From contig NZ_CAKRGI010000008.1 of assembly GCF_934330165.1 (NCBI RefSeq), positions 7,571 to 71,570 on the forward strand: a stretch of DNA of 64,000 nt. Direction: 5' to 3'. This DNA comes from an uncultured Mediterraneibacter sp. GTDB lineage: Bacteria; Bacillota; Clostridia; Lachnospirales; Lachnospiraceae. The position numbers and the translations under genes are program-made. A model generated the notes under the pieces. It had not been told where the DNA came from. It was given only the letters and a program-made list of their open reading frames with translations, and did no database searches. Each line of letters starts with the position of its first letter. Within the stretch, counting starts at the first letter, position 1. Shown here in pieces: positions 18,670-27,305 of the stretch.

Positions 18670-19761
18670 ATGATTTCTAATCAGATACTTCAGAATACGA
18701 TTGAAGGATTGAAGGGGATTTCCAAGGTTGATTTTTGTGTGTTAGATACAGAGGGAAAGGAACTGGCGGCTACAGGTGAGGTGGATAAGAACTGTTCGGA
18801 TGCAGTGCTTGCATTTGTGGAATCCCCTGCTGACAGTCAGGTGATTCAGGGGAGACAGTTTTTCAAGATCTTTGATGAGCAGCGTCTGGAATATGTGCTT
18901 GTTGCCAATGGAGACAGTGAGGGCGAATATATGCTCGGCAAGATTGCGGCATTTCAGATCCAAAGCCTTCTTGTTGCATATAAGGAGAGATTTGACAAGG
19001 ATAATTTTATCAAAAACCTGCTTTTGGATAACCTTTTGCTTGTGGATATTTATAATCGTGCCAAAAAATTACATATTGACACGGAAGTGAAACGTGTTAT
19101 CTTTATTATTGAGACATCTCATGAAAAAGACAGTGCGGCTCTTGACAATGTGCGGAATCTTCTTGGAGGCAAATCCCGTGATTTTGTAACTGCGGTAGAT
19201 GAGAAGAATATTATTGTTGTAAAAGAACTTTCAGAGAAAGATGGAAATAAAGAACTTGAAAAAATGGCGAAGGATATGTTGGATCTGCTCCGGTCAGAGG
19301 GAGGTGACGAGCAGGTACATATAGCATATGGAACGATCGTCAACGACATCAAGGAAGTTTCCAAATCTTATAAAGAAGCCAAGCTGGCGTTGGATGTAGG
19401 CAAGATCTTCTTTAGTGAGAAAGATATCGTTGCCTATACAACTCTTGGAATCGGCAGACTGATCTATCAGCTTCCGCTTCCGTTGTGCAAGATGTTTATC
19501 AAGGAGATTTTTGAAGCAAAATCTCCGGATGACTTTGATGAAGAGACATTGACTACGATCAATAAGTTCTTCGAGAACAGTCTCAATGTATCCGAGACAT
19601 CCAGACAGCTTTACATCCACAGAAATACTCTGGTATACAGACTGGATAAACTGCAGAAGAGTACAGGTCTTGATCTGCGTGTCTTTGAGGATGCGATCAC
19701 GTTCAAGATCGCTCTGATGGTAGTGAAGTACATGAAGTACATGGAGTCATTAGAATACTAG
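18670..19761 (+). CDS. CdaR/PucR-type transcriptional regulator
   Basis: The protein has 364 residues. The C-terminal PucR-type HTH is clear (LNVSETSRQLYIHRNTLVYRL), preceded by the GGDEF-like middle part seen in CdaR regulators (VHIAYGTIVNDIKEVSKSYKEA). The N-terminal 130 residues may bind a ligand. I chose the ATG at 18670 because GGAGG (18658-18662) is 7 bases upstream; an in-frame ATG at 18592 has no RBS. The gene ends 35 bases before ftsE, so it may be co-transcribed with division genes. The effector is unknown, and the sugar-diacid label of the family should not be taken literally. Confidence 0.85.
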   Translation: MISNQILQNTIEGLKGISKVDFCVLDTEGKELAATGEVDKNCSDAVLAFVESPADSQVIQGRQFFKIFDEQRLEYVLVANGDSEGEYMLGKIAAFQIQSLLVAYKERFDKDNFIKNLLLDNLLLVDIYNRAKKLHIDTEVKRVIFIIETSHEKDSAALDNVRNLLGGKSRDFVTAVDEKNIIVVKELSEKDGNKELEKMAKDMLDLLRSEGGDEQVHIAYGTIVNDIKEVSKSYKEAKLALDVGKIFFSEKDIVAYTTLGIGRLIYQLPLPLCKMFIKEIFEAKSPDDFDEETLTTINKFFENSLNVSETSRQLYIHRNTLVYRLDKLQKSTGLDLRVFEDAITFKIALMVVKYMKYMESLEY

Positions 19762-19796
19762 GAATTTTGAGGAGTATGGATAATTAGGAGGAACAT

Positions 19797-20483
19797 ATGA
19801 TTGAATTAAGAAACGTGAAGAAGGAGTACTCCAAGGGCAATGCAGCTCTGAATGGGGTATCCGTAAAGATCGAGCGGGGAGAGTTCGTCTTCATCGTTGG
19901 TGACAGTGGGTCAGGTAAATCCACCCTCATTCGTCTGATTATGAAAGAATTGAATCCGACTGATGGTACGATTATCGTGAACGGACAGAACTTAAACCGT
20001 ATGAGACACCGGAATATTGCAAAGTACAGAAGAGGACTGGGAGTTGTATTCCAGGATTTCCGTCTTCTGAAAGACCGGAATATTTATGAGAATATTGCGT
20101 TTGCACTGCGGGTGACAGAGACACCGGGCAAGGTGATCAAGAAAAAAGTACCGGCTGCCCTGTCACTGGTAGGACTTGCACAGAAGTATAAGTCTTTTCC
20201 GAAGGAACTTTCCGGAGGAGAGCAGCAGCGAGTAGCGATCGCAAGGGCAATCGTAAATGAGCCTGCCATTCTGTTGGCCGATGAGCCGACAGGTAACCTG
20301 GATCCGACGAACTCCTGGGAGATCATGAGCCTTCTGAAAGAGGCGAATGAGCGTGGAACAACCGTGCTTGTTGTTACGCATAATCAGGAAATCGTAAATG
20401 AGATGAACGAACGCGTCATTACCATGAAGCAGGGTGTCATTGTCAGTGATGAACGAAAAGGTGGGTATACAGATGAGGATTAG
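19797..20483 (+). CDS. ftsE: FtsE, cell-division ABC ATPase
   Basis: The protein has 228 residues. It has Walker A GDSGSGKST, signature LSGGEQQRVAIARAI, Walker B ILLADEPTGNLDP and the H-loop VVTHNQ. FtsE with FtsX forms a type VII ABC complex that activates peptidoglycan hydrolases at the septum instead of transporting a substrate. The M23 peptidase gene two positions downstream is the expected client. The RBS is AGGAGG. The end overlaps ftsX by 11 bases. Confidence 0.96.
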   Translation: MIELRNVKKEYSKGNAALNGVSVKIERGEFVFIVGDSGSGKSTLIRLIMKELNPTDGTIIVNGQNLNRMRHRNIAKYRRGLGVVFQDFRLLKDRNIYENIAFALRVTETPGKVIKKKVPAALSLVGLAQKYKSFPKELSGGEQQRVAIARAIVNEPAILLADEPTGNLDPTNSWEIMSLLKEANERGTTVLVVTHNQEIVNEMNERVITMKQGVIVSDERKGGYTDED

Positions 20484-21423
20484 TACGATTGGATACGTTG
20501 GAAAGCAGGGAGTTAAGAGTATTTGGAGAAATAAGATGTTCTCTCTGGCATCCGTTGCAACGATGTCAGCCTGTATCTTCCTGTTCGGATTATTTTTCTC
20601 GATTCTTGTAAACTTTCAGTATATCATCCGAAGTGCTGAGGAAGGTGTGGCGATCACGGTCTTCTTTAATGAAGAGGCTACAGATGAGCAGATCCAGAAG
20701 ATTGGGAAGGAACTGAAAGCAAGAGATGACGTTTCAGAGGTGAAATATATTTCAGCAGAGCAGGCATGGGAGGATTTTCAGAAGGATTATTTCGGAGATA
20801 ATCTGGAGCTTGCAGAGGGATTTAAAGATGACAATCCGTTGGCCAATTCAGATAACTATGAAGTTTATATGAAGACGACAGACAACAGCCAGGATCTGAT
20901 CGCAAGAAGTAAATCTCTTTCTTCTACGCAGCAGGATCTGGTTAAGTTTGCACAGAGTCTGGATGGAGTGTCGAAAGTAAATAAATCGGATATTGTAGCT
21001 AATACACTGTCCAGCATTAATATGCTGGTCGCATATATTTCCATTGCGATCATTGCGATCCTGTTGGGAGTGTCGATCTTCCTGATCAGCAATACGGTTA
21101 CAATGGGTATTACAGTCAGAAAAGAAGAAATCGCTATTATGAAATATATTGGTGCGAAAGACTTTGTTGTAAGATCACCATTCGTGATCGAGGGTCTGAT
21201 CATCGGTATCTTTGGTGCAGCGATCCCACTGGGACTTTTATATGTACTTTATGATAAGGCAGTTTCCTATGTCATGGAACGGTTCAGTATTCTGAAGAAT
21301 ATTATTGATTTCCTTCCGGTAAATGTAGTATATACATACTTATTGCCGATCGGACTTATCATGGGTATCGGAATTGGTTTCCTTGGAAGCTTCTTTACAG
21401 TACGCAAGCATCTGAGAGTATAG
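20473..21423 (+). CDS. ftsX: FtsX, cell-division membrane protein
   Basis: The protein has 316 residues. TM1 (ASVATMSACIFLFGLFF) is followed by a long extracytoplasmic loop that contacts the hydrolase. Three C-terminal helices follow in the FtsX/MacB domain (ISIAIIAILLGVSIFLISNTV, then EIAIMKYIGA, then IGLIMGIGIGFLG). I use the ATG at 20473 (MRISTIGYVGKQG), preceded by AAAAGGTGGG. The in-frame ATG at 20434 would add 13 residues inside ftsE. Confidence 0.95.
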   Translation: MRISTIGYVGKQGVKSIWRNKMFSLASVATMSACIFLFGLFFSILVNFQYIIRSAEEGVAITVFFNEEATDEQIQKIGKELKARDDVSEVKYISAEQAWEDFQKDYFGDNLELAEGFKDDNPLANSDNYEVYMKTTDNSQDLIARSKSLSSTQQDLVKFAQSLDGVSKVNKSDIVANTLSSINMLVAYISIAIIAILLGVSIFLISNTVTMGITVRKEEIAIMKYIGAKDFVVRSPFVIEGLIIGIFGAAIPLGLLYVLYDKAVSYVMERFSILKNIIDFLPVNVVYTYLLPIGLIMGIGIGFLGSFFTVRKHLRV

Positions 21424-21433
21424 GAGGAAACCT

Positions 21434-22555
21434 ATGAAAGGCCGGATGAGGAAAATTACAGGAATCTTGCTGGCGTTCGTCCTTTGTATCGGAACGGCAT
21501 CGCAGTCCGGTGCGGTTACGATCGATGAAGCTGAGAAAAAAGCAGATCAGCTTGAATCGGATAAAAAGAAAGCAGAAGAAGAAAAGAAGACGCTGTCGGA
21601 GAAACTGGATGAGATCATTAAGAAAATGAATGAGACGCAGGAGCATCTGACCGCCAAGGAGGATGAAATCTCCGATGCAGAAAATGAACTGATTCAGGCT
21701 CAGATCGCAGAAGACGATCAGTACGAGAGCATGAAAAAGAGGATCCGTTATCTTTATGAAGGCGGCAATACACAGTTTCTGGAAATGATGATGACGAGCA
21801 GTTCGATCGCAGATCTGCTGAATAAAGCCGAGTATGTGGCAAAGATGTCTTCTTATGACCGGGATATGCTGGTTGAGTTTCAGGATACGGTGAAGACTGT
21901 ACAGGACAAAGAGGCAAAGCTTCAGGAAGAATATAAAAATCTGAATACGCTGCAAAGTCAGCTCGTAGAGCAGCAGACGCAGGCTCAGGAGATGATCAGC
22001 AGCAAAGAGGCTCAGATCGCAAGTATCCAGACGCAGATCCAGCAGAATGCTGATACGCTCAAAGAGCTGAAGGAGAAAGCGGAGCAGGCAAGACGGCTGC
22101 AGGAGGAGCAGGCAAAGCTGAACAGTGGCGGAAACTCTTTTAAGCCGTCGTCCAGTGGAAATGTAGTCAGTGGAAATGGATATTTTACGCATCCATGTCC
22201 TGGTATGACTTATCAGTCCAGTTATTTCGGTGAAGTAAGATCCTTTGATTCAAGACCTCACAAGGGAAACGACTATGCAGCCCCTTCAGGAACACCGACT
22301 TATGCGGCAGCAGCAGGAACTGTAGTGATTGCGGGATGGAGCAACAGTGCCGGTAACTGGGTCGTGATCAACCATGGAAATGGTCTTGTAACGAAATATA
22401 TGCATCATAGTGCAATCTGCGTGACAGCAGGGCAGAAAGTTGCAAAAGGACAGCAGATCGGATATGTTGGATCAACGGGATATTCGAGTGGTGCACATCT
22501 GCATTTTCAGGTAGAATTAAATGGAACGGCAGTAAATCCAAATACATATTTGTAG
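21434..22555 (+). CDS. EnvC-like murein hydrolase with M23 peptidase domain
   Basis: The protein has 373 residues. A signal peptide ends near ASQSGAV. Residues of about 28-225 form coiled coils rich in Glu and Lys, like EnvC or PcsB. The C-terminal M23/LytM domain keeps the zinc ligands: the HKGND motif (H-x3-D), KYMHH and the HLHF motif. EnvC itself lacks these ligands, so this protein is probably an active endopeptidase gated by FtsEX, like Gram-positive PcsB or CwlO-type clients. It starts 10 bases after ftsX with AGGAGG. Confidence 0.92.
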   Translation: MKGRMRKITGILLAFVLCIGTASQSGAVTIDEAEKKADQLESDKKKAEEEKKTLSEKLDEIIKKMNETQEHLTAKEDEISDAENELIQAQIAEDDQYESMKKRIRYLYEGGNTQFLEMMMTSSSIADLLNKAEYVAKMSSYDRDMLVEFQDTVKTVQDKEAKLQEEYKNLNTLQSQLVEQQTQAQEMISSKEAQIASIQTQIQQNADTLKELKEKAEQARRLQEEQAKLNSGGNSFKPSSSGNVVSGNGYFTHPCPGMTYQSSYFGEVRSFDSRPHKGNDYAAPSGTPTYAAAAGTVVIAGWSNSAGNWVVINHGNGLVTKYMHHSAICVTAGQKVAKGQQIGYVGSTGYSSGAHLHFQVELNGTAVNPNTYL

Positions 22556-22609
22556 TATGCTGACCAGAAGCAGAAGATGACAGATACGTCATCAAAGGAA
22601 GAATTGAGG

Positions 22610-22648
22610 GAGGACAGAGCGGATAAGTGTCTGCTTTGTCCTCTTTGT
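22610..22648 (+). terminator. Hairpin after the M23 peptidase gene
   Basis: GAGGACAGAGC (22610-22620) pairs with GCTTTGTCCTC (22633-22643), with one G-U pair, followed by TTTGTG. The T tract is short, so read-through into the protease gene is possible. Confidence 0.55.
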
Positions 22649-22681
22649 GCATAGAATATAAAAGGATGAAAGGAGTCAGGA

Positions 22682-23896
22682 ATGGAAGAAAATACAGGCA
22701 GAAAGAAAAGTGGCTTTGCGGCAGGACTGCTGACCGGGATCGTGATCATGCTGGTGATCTCGATCCTTGGATTTGGAGGATGGTATATCGTGAACCGGAA
22801 CAGCAGCGGTTCTTATACATCAGAAAATGTAACAGAGGGAGATGTGTCAAAGAAGCTGGATAAGTTAAATAAGCTGATCGACAAATATTATCTGTATCAG
22901 GATGAAGTGGATCAGGATGCACTGGTAGAGGGAATCTATTCAGGCTATGCAGCAGCACTGGGAGATCCCTATACAGTTTATTACAATAAAGATGAGACGA
23001 AAGCATTGATGGAATCTACCAGCGGCACATTTTCCGGTGTCGGAGCAACGCTGACAAGAGATGCAGATACGAAAGCAGTGACGATTGTGAATGTCTATCA
23101 GGATTCTCCGGCTGAAAAGGCAGGTCTGAAGGCAGGGGATATTCTGGAAAAGGTAGATGACCATGAAGTTGGTGATGAAGAACTGGATACGATCGTATCC
23201 TGGATCAAAGGGGAAAAAGGTACAGAAGTAACGTTATATGTCCTGAGAGACGGGAAGGAAGAGACGCTGACTGCCACAAGAGATACGATCGAGGCACAGA
23301 CAGTTGAGTATGAGATGAAGGATGGCAGGGTTGGTTATATCCGGGTATCAGAATTTGATCTGGTGACATACGATCAGTTTAAAGCAGCACTGGATGACCT
23401 GGAAAATCAGGGAATGGAAGGTCTTGTGATCGATCTGAGAAATAATCCGGGAGGAAATCTTGATGTTGTCTGCAATATGTTGAAGCTTCTTTTGCCGGAA
23501 GGAACGATCGTTTCCACGAAAGATAAAAATGGTAAGACGGATAAGATCACGTGTGATGGCACGAATGAATTTAAAAAGCCGCTGGCAGTTCTTGTGAATC
23601 AATACAGTGCAAGTGCATCGGAGATCTTCAGCGGTGCGATCCAGGATTATGGCACAGGAAAGATTGTCGGAGTAACGACCTATGGAAAGGGAGTTGTGCA
23701 GCAATTACTGGATCTGGGAGACGGAACGTGCTTTAAAGTGACGATCGCAGAATATTATACTCCAAGTGGAAAAAGCATCAATAAAAAAGGTGTTGAGCCT
23801 GATATAGAAGTGGAATATCAGTATGACGAAGCCGATCCGAAGAAGGATAACCAGTTGGATAAGGCATTGGAAACAGTCAGCGAAGAATTAAAATAG
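22682..23896 (+). CDS. S41 C-terminal processing protease
   Basis: The protein has 404 residues. An N-terminal membrane anchor (AAGLLTGIVIMLVISILGFGG) is followed by a PDZ domain (SPAEKAGLKAGDILEKV, about residues 115-200) and the S41 protease core. Catalytic S311 lies in YSASASEIF and K336 in TYGKGV. The 25-residue spacing equals that of E. coli Tsp. This family trims or degrades envelope proteins, and in spore-formers it can signal sporulation. Being next to ftsEX and the murein hydrolase suggests it could control their levels, which is inference. Confidence 0.93.
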   Translation: MEENTGRKKSGFAAGLLTGIVIMLVISILGFGGWYIVNRNSSGSYTSENVTEGDVSKKLDKLNKLIDKYYLYQDEVDQDALVEGIYSGYAAALGDPYTVYYNKDETKALMESTSGTFSGVGATLTRDADTKAVTIVNVYQDSPAEKAGLKAGDILEKVDDHEVGDEELDTIVSWIKGEKGTEVTLYVLRDGKEETLTATRDTIEAQTVEYEMKDGRVGYIRVSEFDLVTYDQFKAALDDLENQGMEGLVIDLRNNPGGNLDVVCNMLKLLLPEGTIVSTKDKNGKTDKITCDGTNEFKKPLAVLVNQYSASASEIFSGAIQDYGTGKIVGVTTYGKGVVQQLLDLGDGTCFKVTIAEYYTPSGKSINKKGVEPDIEVEYQYDEADPKKDNQLDKALETVSEELK

Positions 23897-23932
23897 AGCA
23901 GAAAAGTGAAGATTAAAAATTTAAAAAAGAAC

Positions 23933-23961
23933 TTGCAATTAAAAAAGCAGTGTGCTAATAT
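23933..23961 (+). promoter_or_regulatory. Promoter of the aspS-gatCAB operon
   Basis: TTGCAA (23933-23938) and TATAAT-like TAATAT (23956-23961) are separated by 17 bp, about 40 bases before the T-box stem I. Confidence 0.7.
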
Positions 23962-24002
23962 TTAAACCAAGTTTTAACCGGCTAACGTGTTAAAATAGAT
24001 AA

Positions 24003-24275
24003 AAGCGAGGAGCAAGACTCTGATCTTCAGAAACTGACAGGAAGCAGGCATCACCGACTGAGAGTGCCGGACAGCGGAGCAGATCAAGGGAACACTTGGG
24101 AGCCGGCTGTCTGAAAGACCAGTAGGGCAGCACGTTTAGCAGGCGTTATCTGCAAAGAGGGGAATTCGAAAGAACTGACGAAAGAGCAGACAGAGGATTC
24201 AATGCGGGTGGTACCGCGGATATTATATTTGATAATTTCCGTCCCGGGATACTGTTGTATCCCGGGACTTTTTCT
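24003..24275 (+). promoter_or_regulatory. T-box riboswitch, asparagine specifier, upstream of aspS
   Basis: The T-box core GGGTGGTACCGCG (24206-24218) is followed by a strong terminator stem GTCCCGGGATAC/GTATCCCGGGAC (24241-24268) and a TTTTT tract. Stem I carries the AG-bulge segment CTGAGAGTGC (24058-24067). The bases that align with the Tyr specifier of the other T-box in this window read GGGAACAC, giving AAC at 24091-24093. The same bases overlap GAA (Glu) at 24090-24092. The leader should sense uncharged tRNA-Asn and switch on aspS-gatCAB. Confidence 0.9.
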
Positions 24276-24325
24276 ATTTAGAAAAAAGCTTCACCGGGAT
24301 GCTGGAATCTGAAAGGAGAAGTAAA

Positions 24326-25657
24326 ATGGAGCTTGTAACAGGAGTAAAAAAGAAAGAGACGCTGGAATTAAGAGAACTGCTTGAAGCAGGCAGAATCGGA
24401 ACTGAAGTCAGAGTGAATGGTGCAATCCATACGATCAGAGATATGGGAACCGTTGCTTTTATCATTCTGAGAAAAAGAGAAGGCCTTGTGCAGTGCGTTT
24501 ATGAAGAAGGAGTTTCAAAATTTAACTTGAAAGATGTGAAAGAAGCAGATACAGTAGAAGTATCAGGGATGCTGGAGCGATCGGAAAAAGCTCCGAACGG
24601 GATTGAGATCCGGTTAGGAGAACTGAAGATTTTAAGTGAGCCTGCAGAGCCAATGCCGCTTCCGATTTCAAAATGGAAATTGAATACATCTCTGGAAGCA
24701 AAATTAAATTACAGACCAATTTCTCTGAGAAATATCAGAGAGCGTGCAAAATTCAGGATTCAGGAAGGTATTGTAAGAGGGTTCAGGGATTTCCTTTATC
24801 AGGAAGGATTTACAGAGATCCATACTCCGAAGATCGGTGCGAAAAGTGCTGAGGGAGGAGCAAACCTCTTCCGGCTGGAATATTTCCACAGACCGGCGAT
24901 CCTTCAGCAAAGCCCGCAGTTCTATAAGCAGATGATGGTTGGCGTTTTTGACCGTGTATTTGAGACTGCTCCGGTATTCCGTGCAGAAAAGCATAATACC
25001 AAGCGACATCTCAACGAATACACCAGCCTTGATTTTGAGATGGGATATATCGATGGGTTTGAAGATATTATGGCAATGGAGACCGGATTTCTTCAGTATA
25101 CGATGGCTCTGCTTGAAAAAGAGTATGCAAGAGAGCTGAAGATCCTGGATATTAAAGTACCAAAGACGAAAGAGATTCCGGCTGTACGATTTGATGAGAT
25201 CAAGAGACTTGTGGCAGAAAAGTATGACCGAAAGATCAAGAATCCATTTGATCTCGAACCGGAAGAGGAAATGCTGATCAGTAGATATGCAAAAGAAGAA
25301 TGGGATGCGGATTTTGTGTTTGTAACGCATTATCCGTCCAAGAAGCGTCCGTTCTATGCAATGGATGATCCGGCAGATCCCACTTATACGCTCAGCTTTG
25401 ACCTGCTTTTCAGAGGAATGGAGATCACAACGGGCGGACAGCGTATTCATGATTATCATGAGCTGCTTGCGAAAATGGAAAAGCGTGGCATGACGGACGA
25501 GGGAATGGAACAGTATTTAAGTGCATTTAAGCATGGAATGCCGCCACATGGTGGACTTGGAATCGGTATGGAACGTCTGACGATGAAGATGATGAACGAA
25601 GATAATGTACGTGAGACAACCTTGTTCCCGAGAGATTTGAGCAGACTGGAGCCATAG
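24326..25657 (+). CDS. aspS: Archaeal-type aspartyl-tRNA synthetase, probably non-discriminating
   Basis: The protein has 443 residues. An N-terminal OB-fold anticodon-binding domain (VRVNGAIHTIRDMG) precedes the class II core: AEGGANLF, QSPQFYKQMM, FRAEKHNTKRHLNEY (motif 2), TTGGQRIHDY and GMPPHGGLGIGMERLTM (motif 3). Its short length without the GAD insert marks the archaeal/eukaryal type rather than bacterial AspRS. The first OB strand lacks the Trp (GW to GA) and keeps AP-NG, features associated with relaxed Asn/Asp anticodon recognition. With gatCAB downstream and an Asn T-box upstream, it most likely makes Asp-tRNA(Asn). The start at 24326 follows AAGGAG. Confidence 0.93.
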   Translation: MELVTGVKKKETLELRELLEAGRIGTEVRVNGAIHTIRDMGTVAFIILRKREGLVQCVYEEGVSKFNLKDVKEADTVEVSGMLERSEKAPNGIEIRLGELKILSEPAEPMPLPISKWKLNTSLEAKLNYRPISLRNIRERAKFRIQEGIVRGFRDFLYQEGFTEIHTPKIGAKSAEGGANLFRLEYFHRPAILQQSPQFYKQMMVGVFDRVFETAPVFRAEKHNTKRHLNEYTSLDFEMGYIDGFEDIMAMETGFLQYTMALLEKEYARELKILDIKVPKTKEIPAVRFDEIKRLVAEKYDRKIKNPFDLEPEEEMLISRYAKEEWDADFVFVTHYPSKKRPFYAMDDPADPTYTLSFDLLFRGMEITTGGQRIHDYHELLAKMEKRGMTDEGMEQYLSAFKHGMPPHGGLGIGMERLTMKMMNEDNVRETTLFPRDLSRLEP

Positions 25658-25787
25658 TAGCAGACAGAGCGTGCAGCAGACAGATAGCGATACACAGATG
25701 GAGACAGAAAGTGTCGCAGGAAGATAGTCATAGTGATCGTCATGGAAAGCACGAGACCGTTGTGGACAGAAAAGCGGAGGAGTTCAG

Positions 25788-26981
25788 ATGAAAAAGAGAA
25801 GATGTTATCTTTGTGGTGGAAAACTCGTAAATGGAAGATGTACACTTTGCGGTCTTGATAATACAAAAATTGAGCGGAAAAATTACCGCCTGAATGAAAG
25901 CAGCTTTGACAGAAAAGGAATTGAGGCAAAGCATTTATGTGAATCCCATAACGGAAAGCCGTCCGGTTCTCATACGAACCAGTCTGGCGGGCAGAACCGT
26001 CAGAGGCAGACTTCCTGGCAGAATGGACAGAACCAGCAGGGGCAGACTTCCAGGCAGAACGGACAGAACCAGCAGGGGCAGACTTCCTGGCAGCGTGGAC
26101 AGAATTGGACGCAGACGGGCAGGAAAAAGAAAAAGGCAGGAAAGCAGAAAAAGGGATGGATTTCAACTGTTATTGTATTGCTGACGATTCTGATCAGTGT
26201 TGGCGGACCTGCGGTAAGTTATATAAAAACTGTGATAAACCAGTTTGATGATGCCGATAGCGATAACTGGTGGGATGGTTCAGATGTTGATACAAGTGTG
26301 GATGAGACAGATCCGTATGAGTTTGTAACGAGAGAACTGTCTGATCATGGAGAGGTTTACGATACAGAGCTTGGATATGGTGAATATGTTGTCGGAACGG
26401 ATCTTCCTGAAGGAACTTATGATGTAACGCTCCAGTCAGGATACGGTTCTTTCCAGACACAGGATCCGGAAAATTCTATTTATCTGTATGGTTATTTCTC
26501 TGAAGATGCGTCGGAGGAGAATGGAGATATCACTGAAAAAGAAGATGTGAGACTGTATGATGGAGCCCATGTCATGATCGGAGAAGATGTGACACTCGCC
26601 TTCCATACAGAAAATGGTCAGACCGGACAGATGCAGTCCGAAGATAATCCGCTGAGTGTGACGTATACTCTCCAGCCGGAAAAGAAGTATACTGTAGGAA
26701 AAGAGATTCCGGCAGGGGTGTATGATGTCTCCGGAACAAAAGACTGGGCTGTGATGGAGTATGAGATCTATCTCGGAGAATTGTATGATGAGGAATATGA
26801 CAGCCTGAATTATCAGAATTATTCGATCATGGTAGAAGCGGGAAATGAAAATGCAATTTATAAAAATGCAGTACTGACGGAGGGAACGGAAATCACCGTG
26901 ACAGGAAAAATGATCCTGACACCATCCAAAAAGATTGGAAGTCAGGATTATGAGGCATTTTATGATATTTACAGAAAATGA
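25788..26981 (+). CDS. Zinc-ribbon membrane protein with two repeated beta domains, unknown function
   Basis: The protein has 397 residues and is not a known synthetase or amidotransferase part. Order: a Cys4 zinc ribbon (CYLCGG...CTLCG, residues 5-22); a low-complexity Gln/Asn/Gly region with three 12-residue repeats; a Lys-rich stretch; one membrane helix (STVIVLLTILISVGGPAV, about 126-145); an acidic linker; and two extracytoplasmic modules starting YVVGTDLPEGTYDV and YTVGKEIPAGVYDV. This VG-x-x-[IL]P-x-G-x-YDV motif recurs in uncharacterised Firmicutes surface proteins. It lies between aspS and gatC in the same orientation. The 130 bases upstream hold no visible terminator or promoter. 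Confidence 0.75.
   Translation: MKKRRCYLCGGKLVNGRCTLCGLDNTKIERKNYRLNESSFDRKGIEAKHLCESHNGKPSGSHTNQSGGQNRQRQTSWQNGQNQQGQTSRQNGQNQQGQTSWQRGQNWTQTGRKKKKAGKQKKGWISTVIVLLTILISVGGPAVSYIKTVINQFDDADSDNWWDGSDVDTSVDETDPYEFVTRELSDHGEVYDTELGYGEYVVGTDLPEGTYDVTLQSGYGSFQTQDPENSIYLYGYFSEDASEENGDITEKEDVRLYDGAHVMIGEDVTLAFHTENGQTGQMQSEDNPLSVTYTLQPEKKYTVGKEIPAGVYDVSGTKDWAVMEYEIYLGELYDEEYDSLNYQNYSIMVEAGNENAIYKNAVLTEGTEITVTGKMILTPSKKIGSQDYEAFYDIYRK
26004..26111 (+). repeat. Three tandem 36 bp coding repeats
   Basis: Units at 26004, 26040 and 26076 each encode a variant of GQTSWQNGQNQQ. The first two units differ at few positions, so the array is recent. It lies inside the zinc-ribbon gene and keeps the frame. Confidence 0.85.
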
Positions 26982-26992
26982 AGTGAGAAAGG

Positions 26993-27295
26993 GTGACAGA
27001 ATTGGCAAATAAAATCTCAGACGAAACGATAGAATATGTTGGAATCCTTGCAAAACTGGAACTTTCGGAGGAAGAAAAAGAAGCCGCCAAAAGCGATATG
27101 GAGCAGATGCTGGATTATATAGATACTTTAAATGAACTGGATACTACCGGGATTGAACCGATGTCTCATGTATTTCCGGTGCAGAATGTATTCAGGGAAG
27201 ATGTTGTAACAAATGGTGATAATAAAGAGAAGACACTGGCAAATGCACCGCTTCGGAAAGAAGACAGCTTTGAAGTGCCGAAGACGATAGGGTAA
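26993..27295 (+). CDS. gatC: Asp/Glu-tRNA amidotransferase subunit C
   Basis: The protein has about 100 residues. The family pattern is [21 protein letters not shown], then [14 protein letters not shown] and NVFREDVV. GatC clamps GatA and GatB together. The start is uncertain: GTG at 26993 or TTG at 27002. The TTG has AAAGGG at 8 bases and gives the common N-terminus MANKISDE. The gene lies 11 bases after the zinc-ribbon gene and 10 before gatA, so the operon is continuous. Confidence 0.93.
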   Translation: MTELANKISDETIEYVGILAKLELSEEEKEAAKSDMEQMLDYIDTLNELDTTGIEPMSHVFPVQNVFREDVVTNGDNKEKTLANAPLRKEDSFEVPKTIG

Positions 27296-27305
27296 AGGGA
27301 GTGAG

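Noticed and set aside
21395-22192. 265-residue open frame on the - strand opposite the M23 peptidase gene
   Set aside because: It is antisense to a clear signal peptide, coiled-coil and M23 domain, has no recognisable domain itself, and mirrors the coding bias of the + strand gene.
24704-25459. 251-residue open frame on the - strand opposite aspS
   Set aside because: The + strand encodes conserved synthetase motifs throughout; the reverse frame has no RBS or domain.
26004-26111. 36 bp repeats resembling a CRISPR repeat length
   Set aside because: There are no spacers; the units follow each other directly and stay in frame inside a protein gene, so this is a coding tandem repeat.
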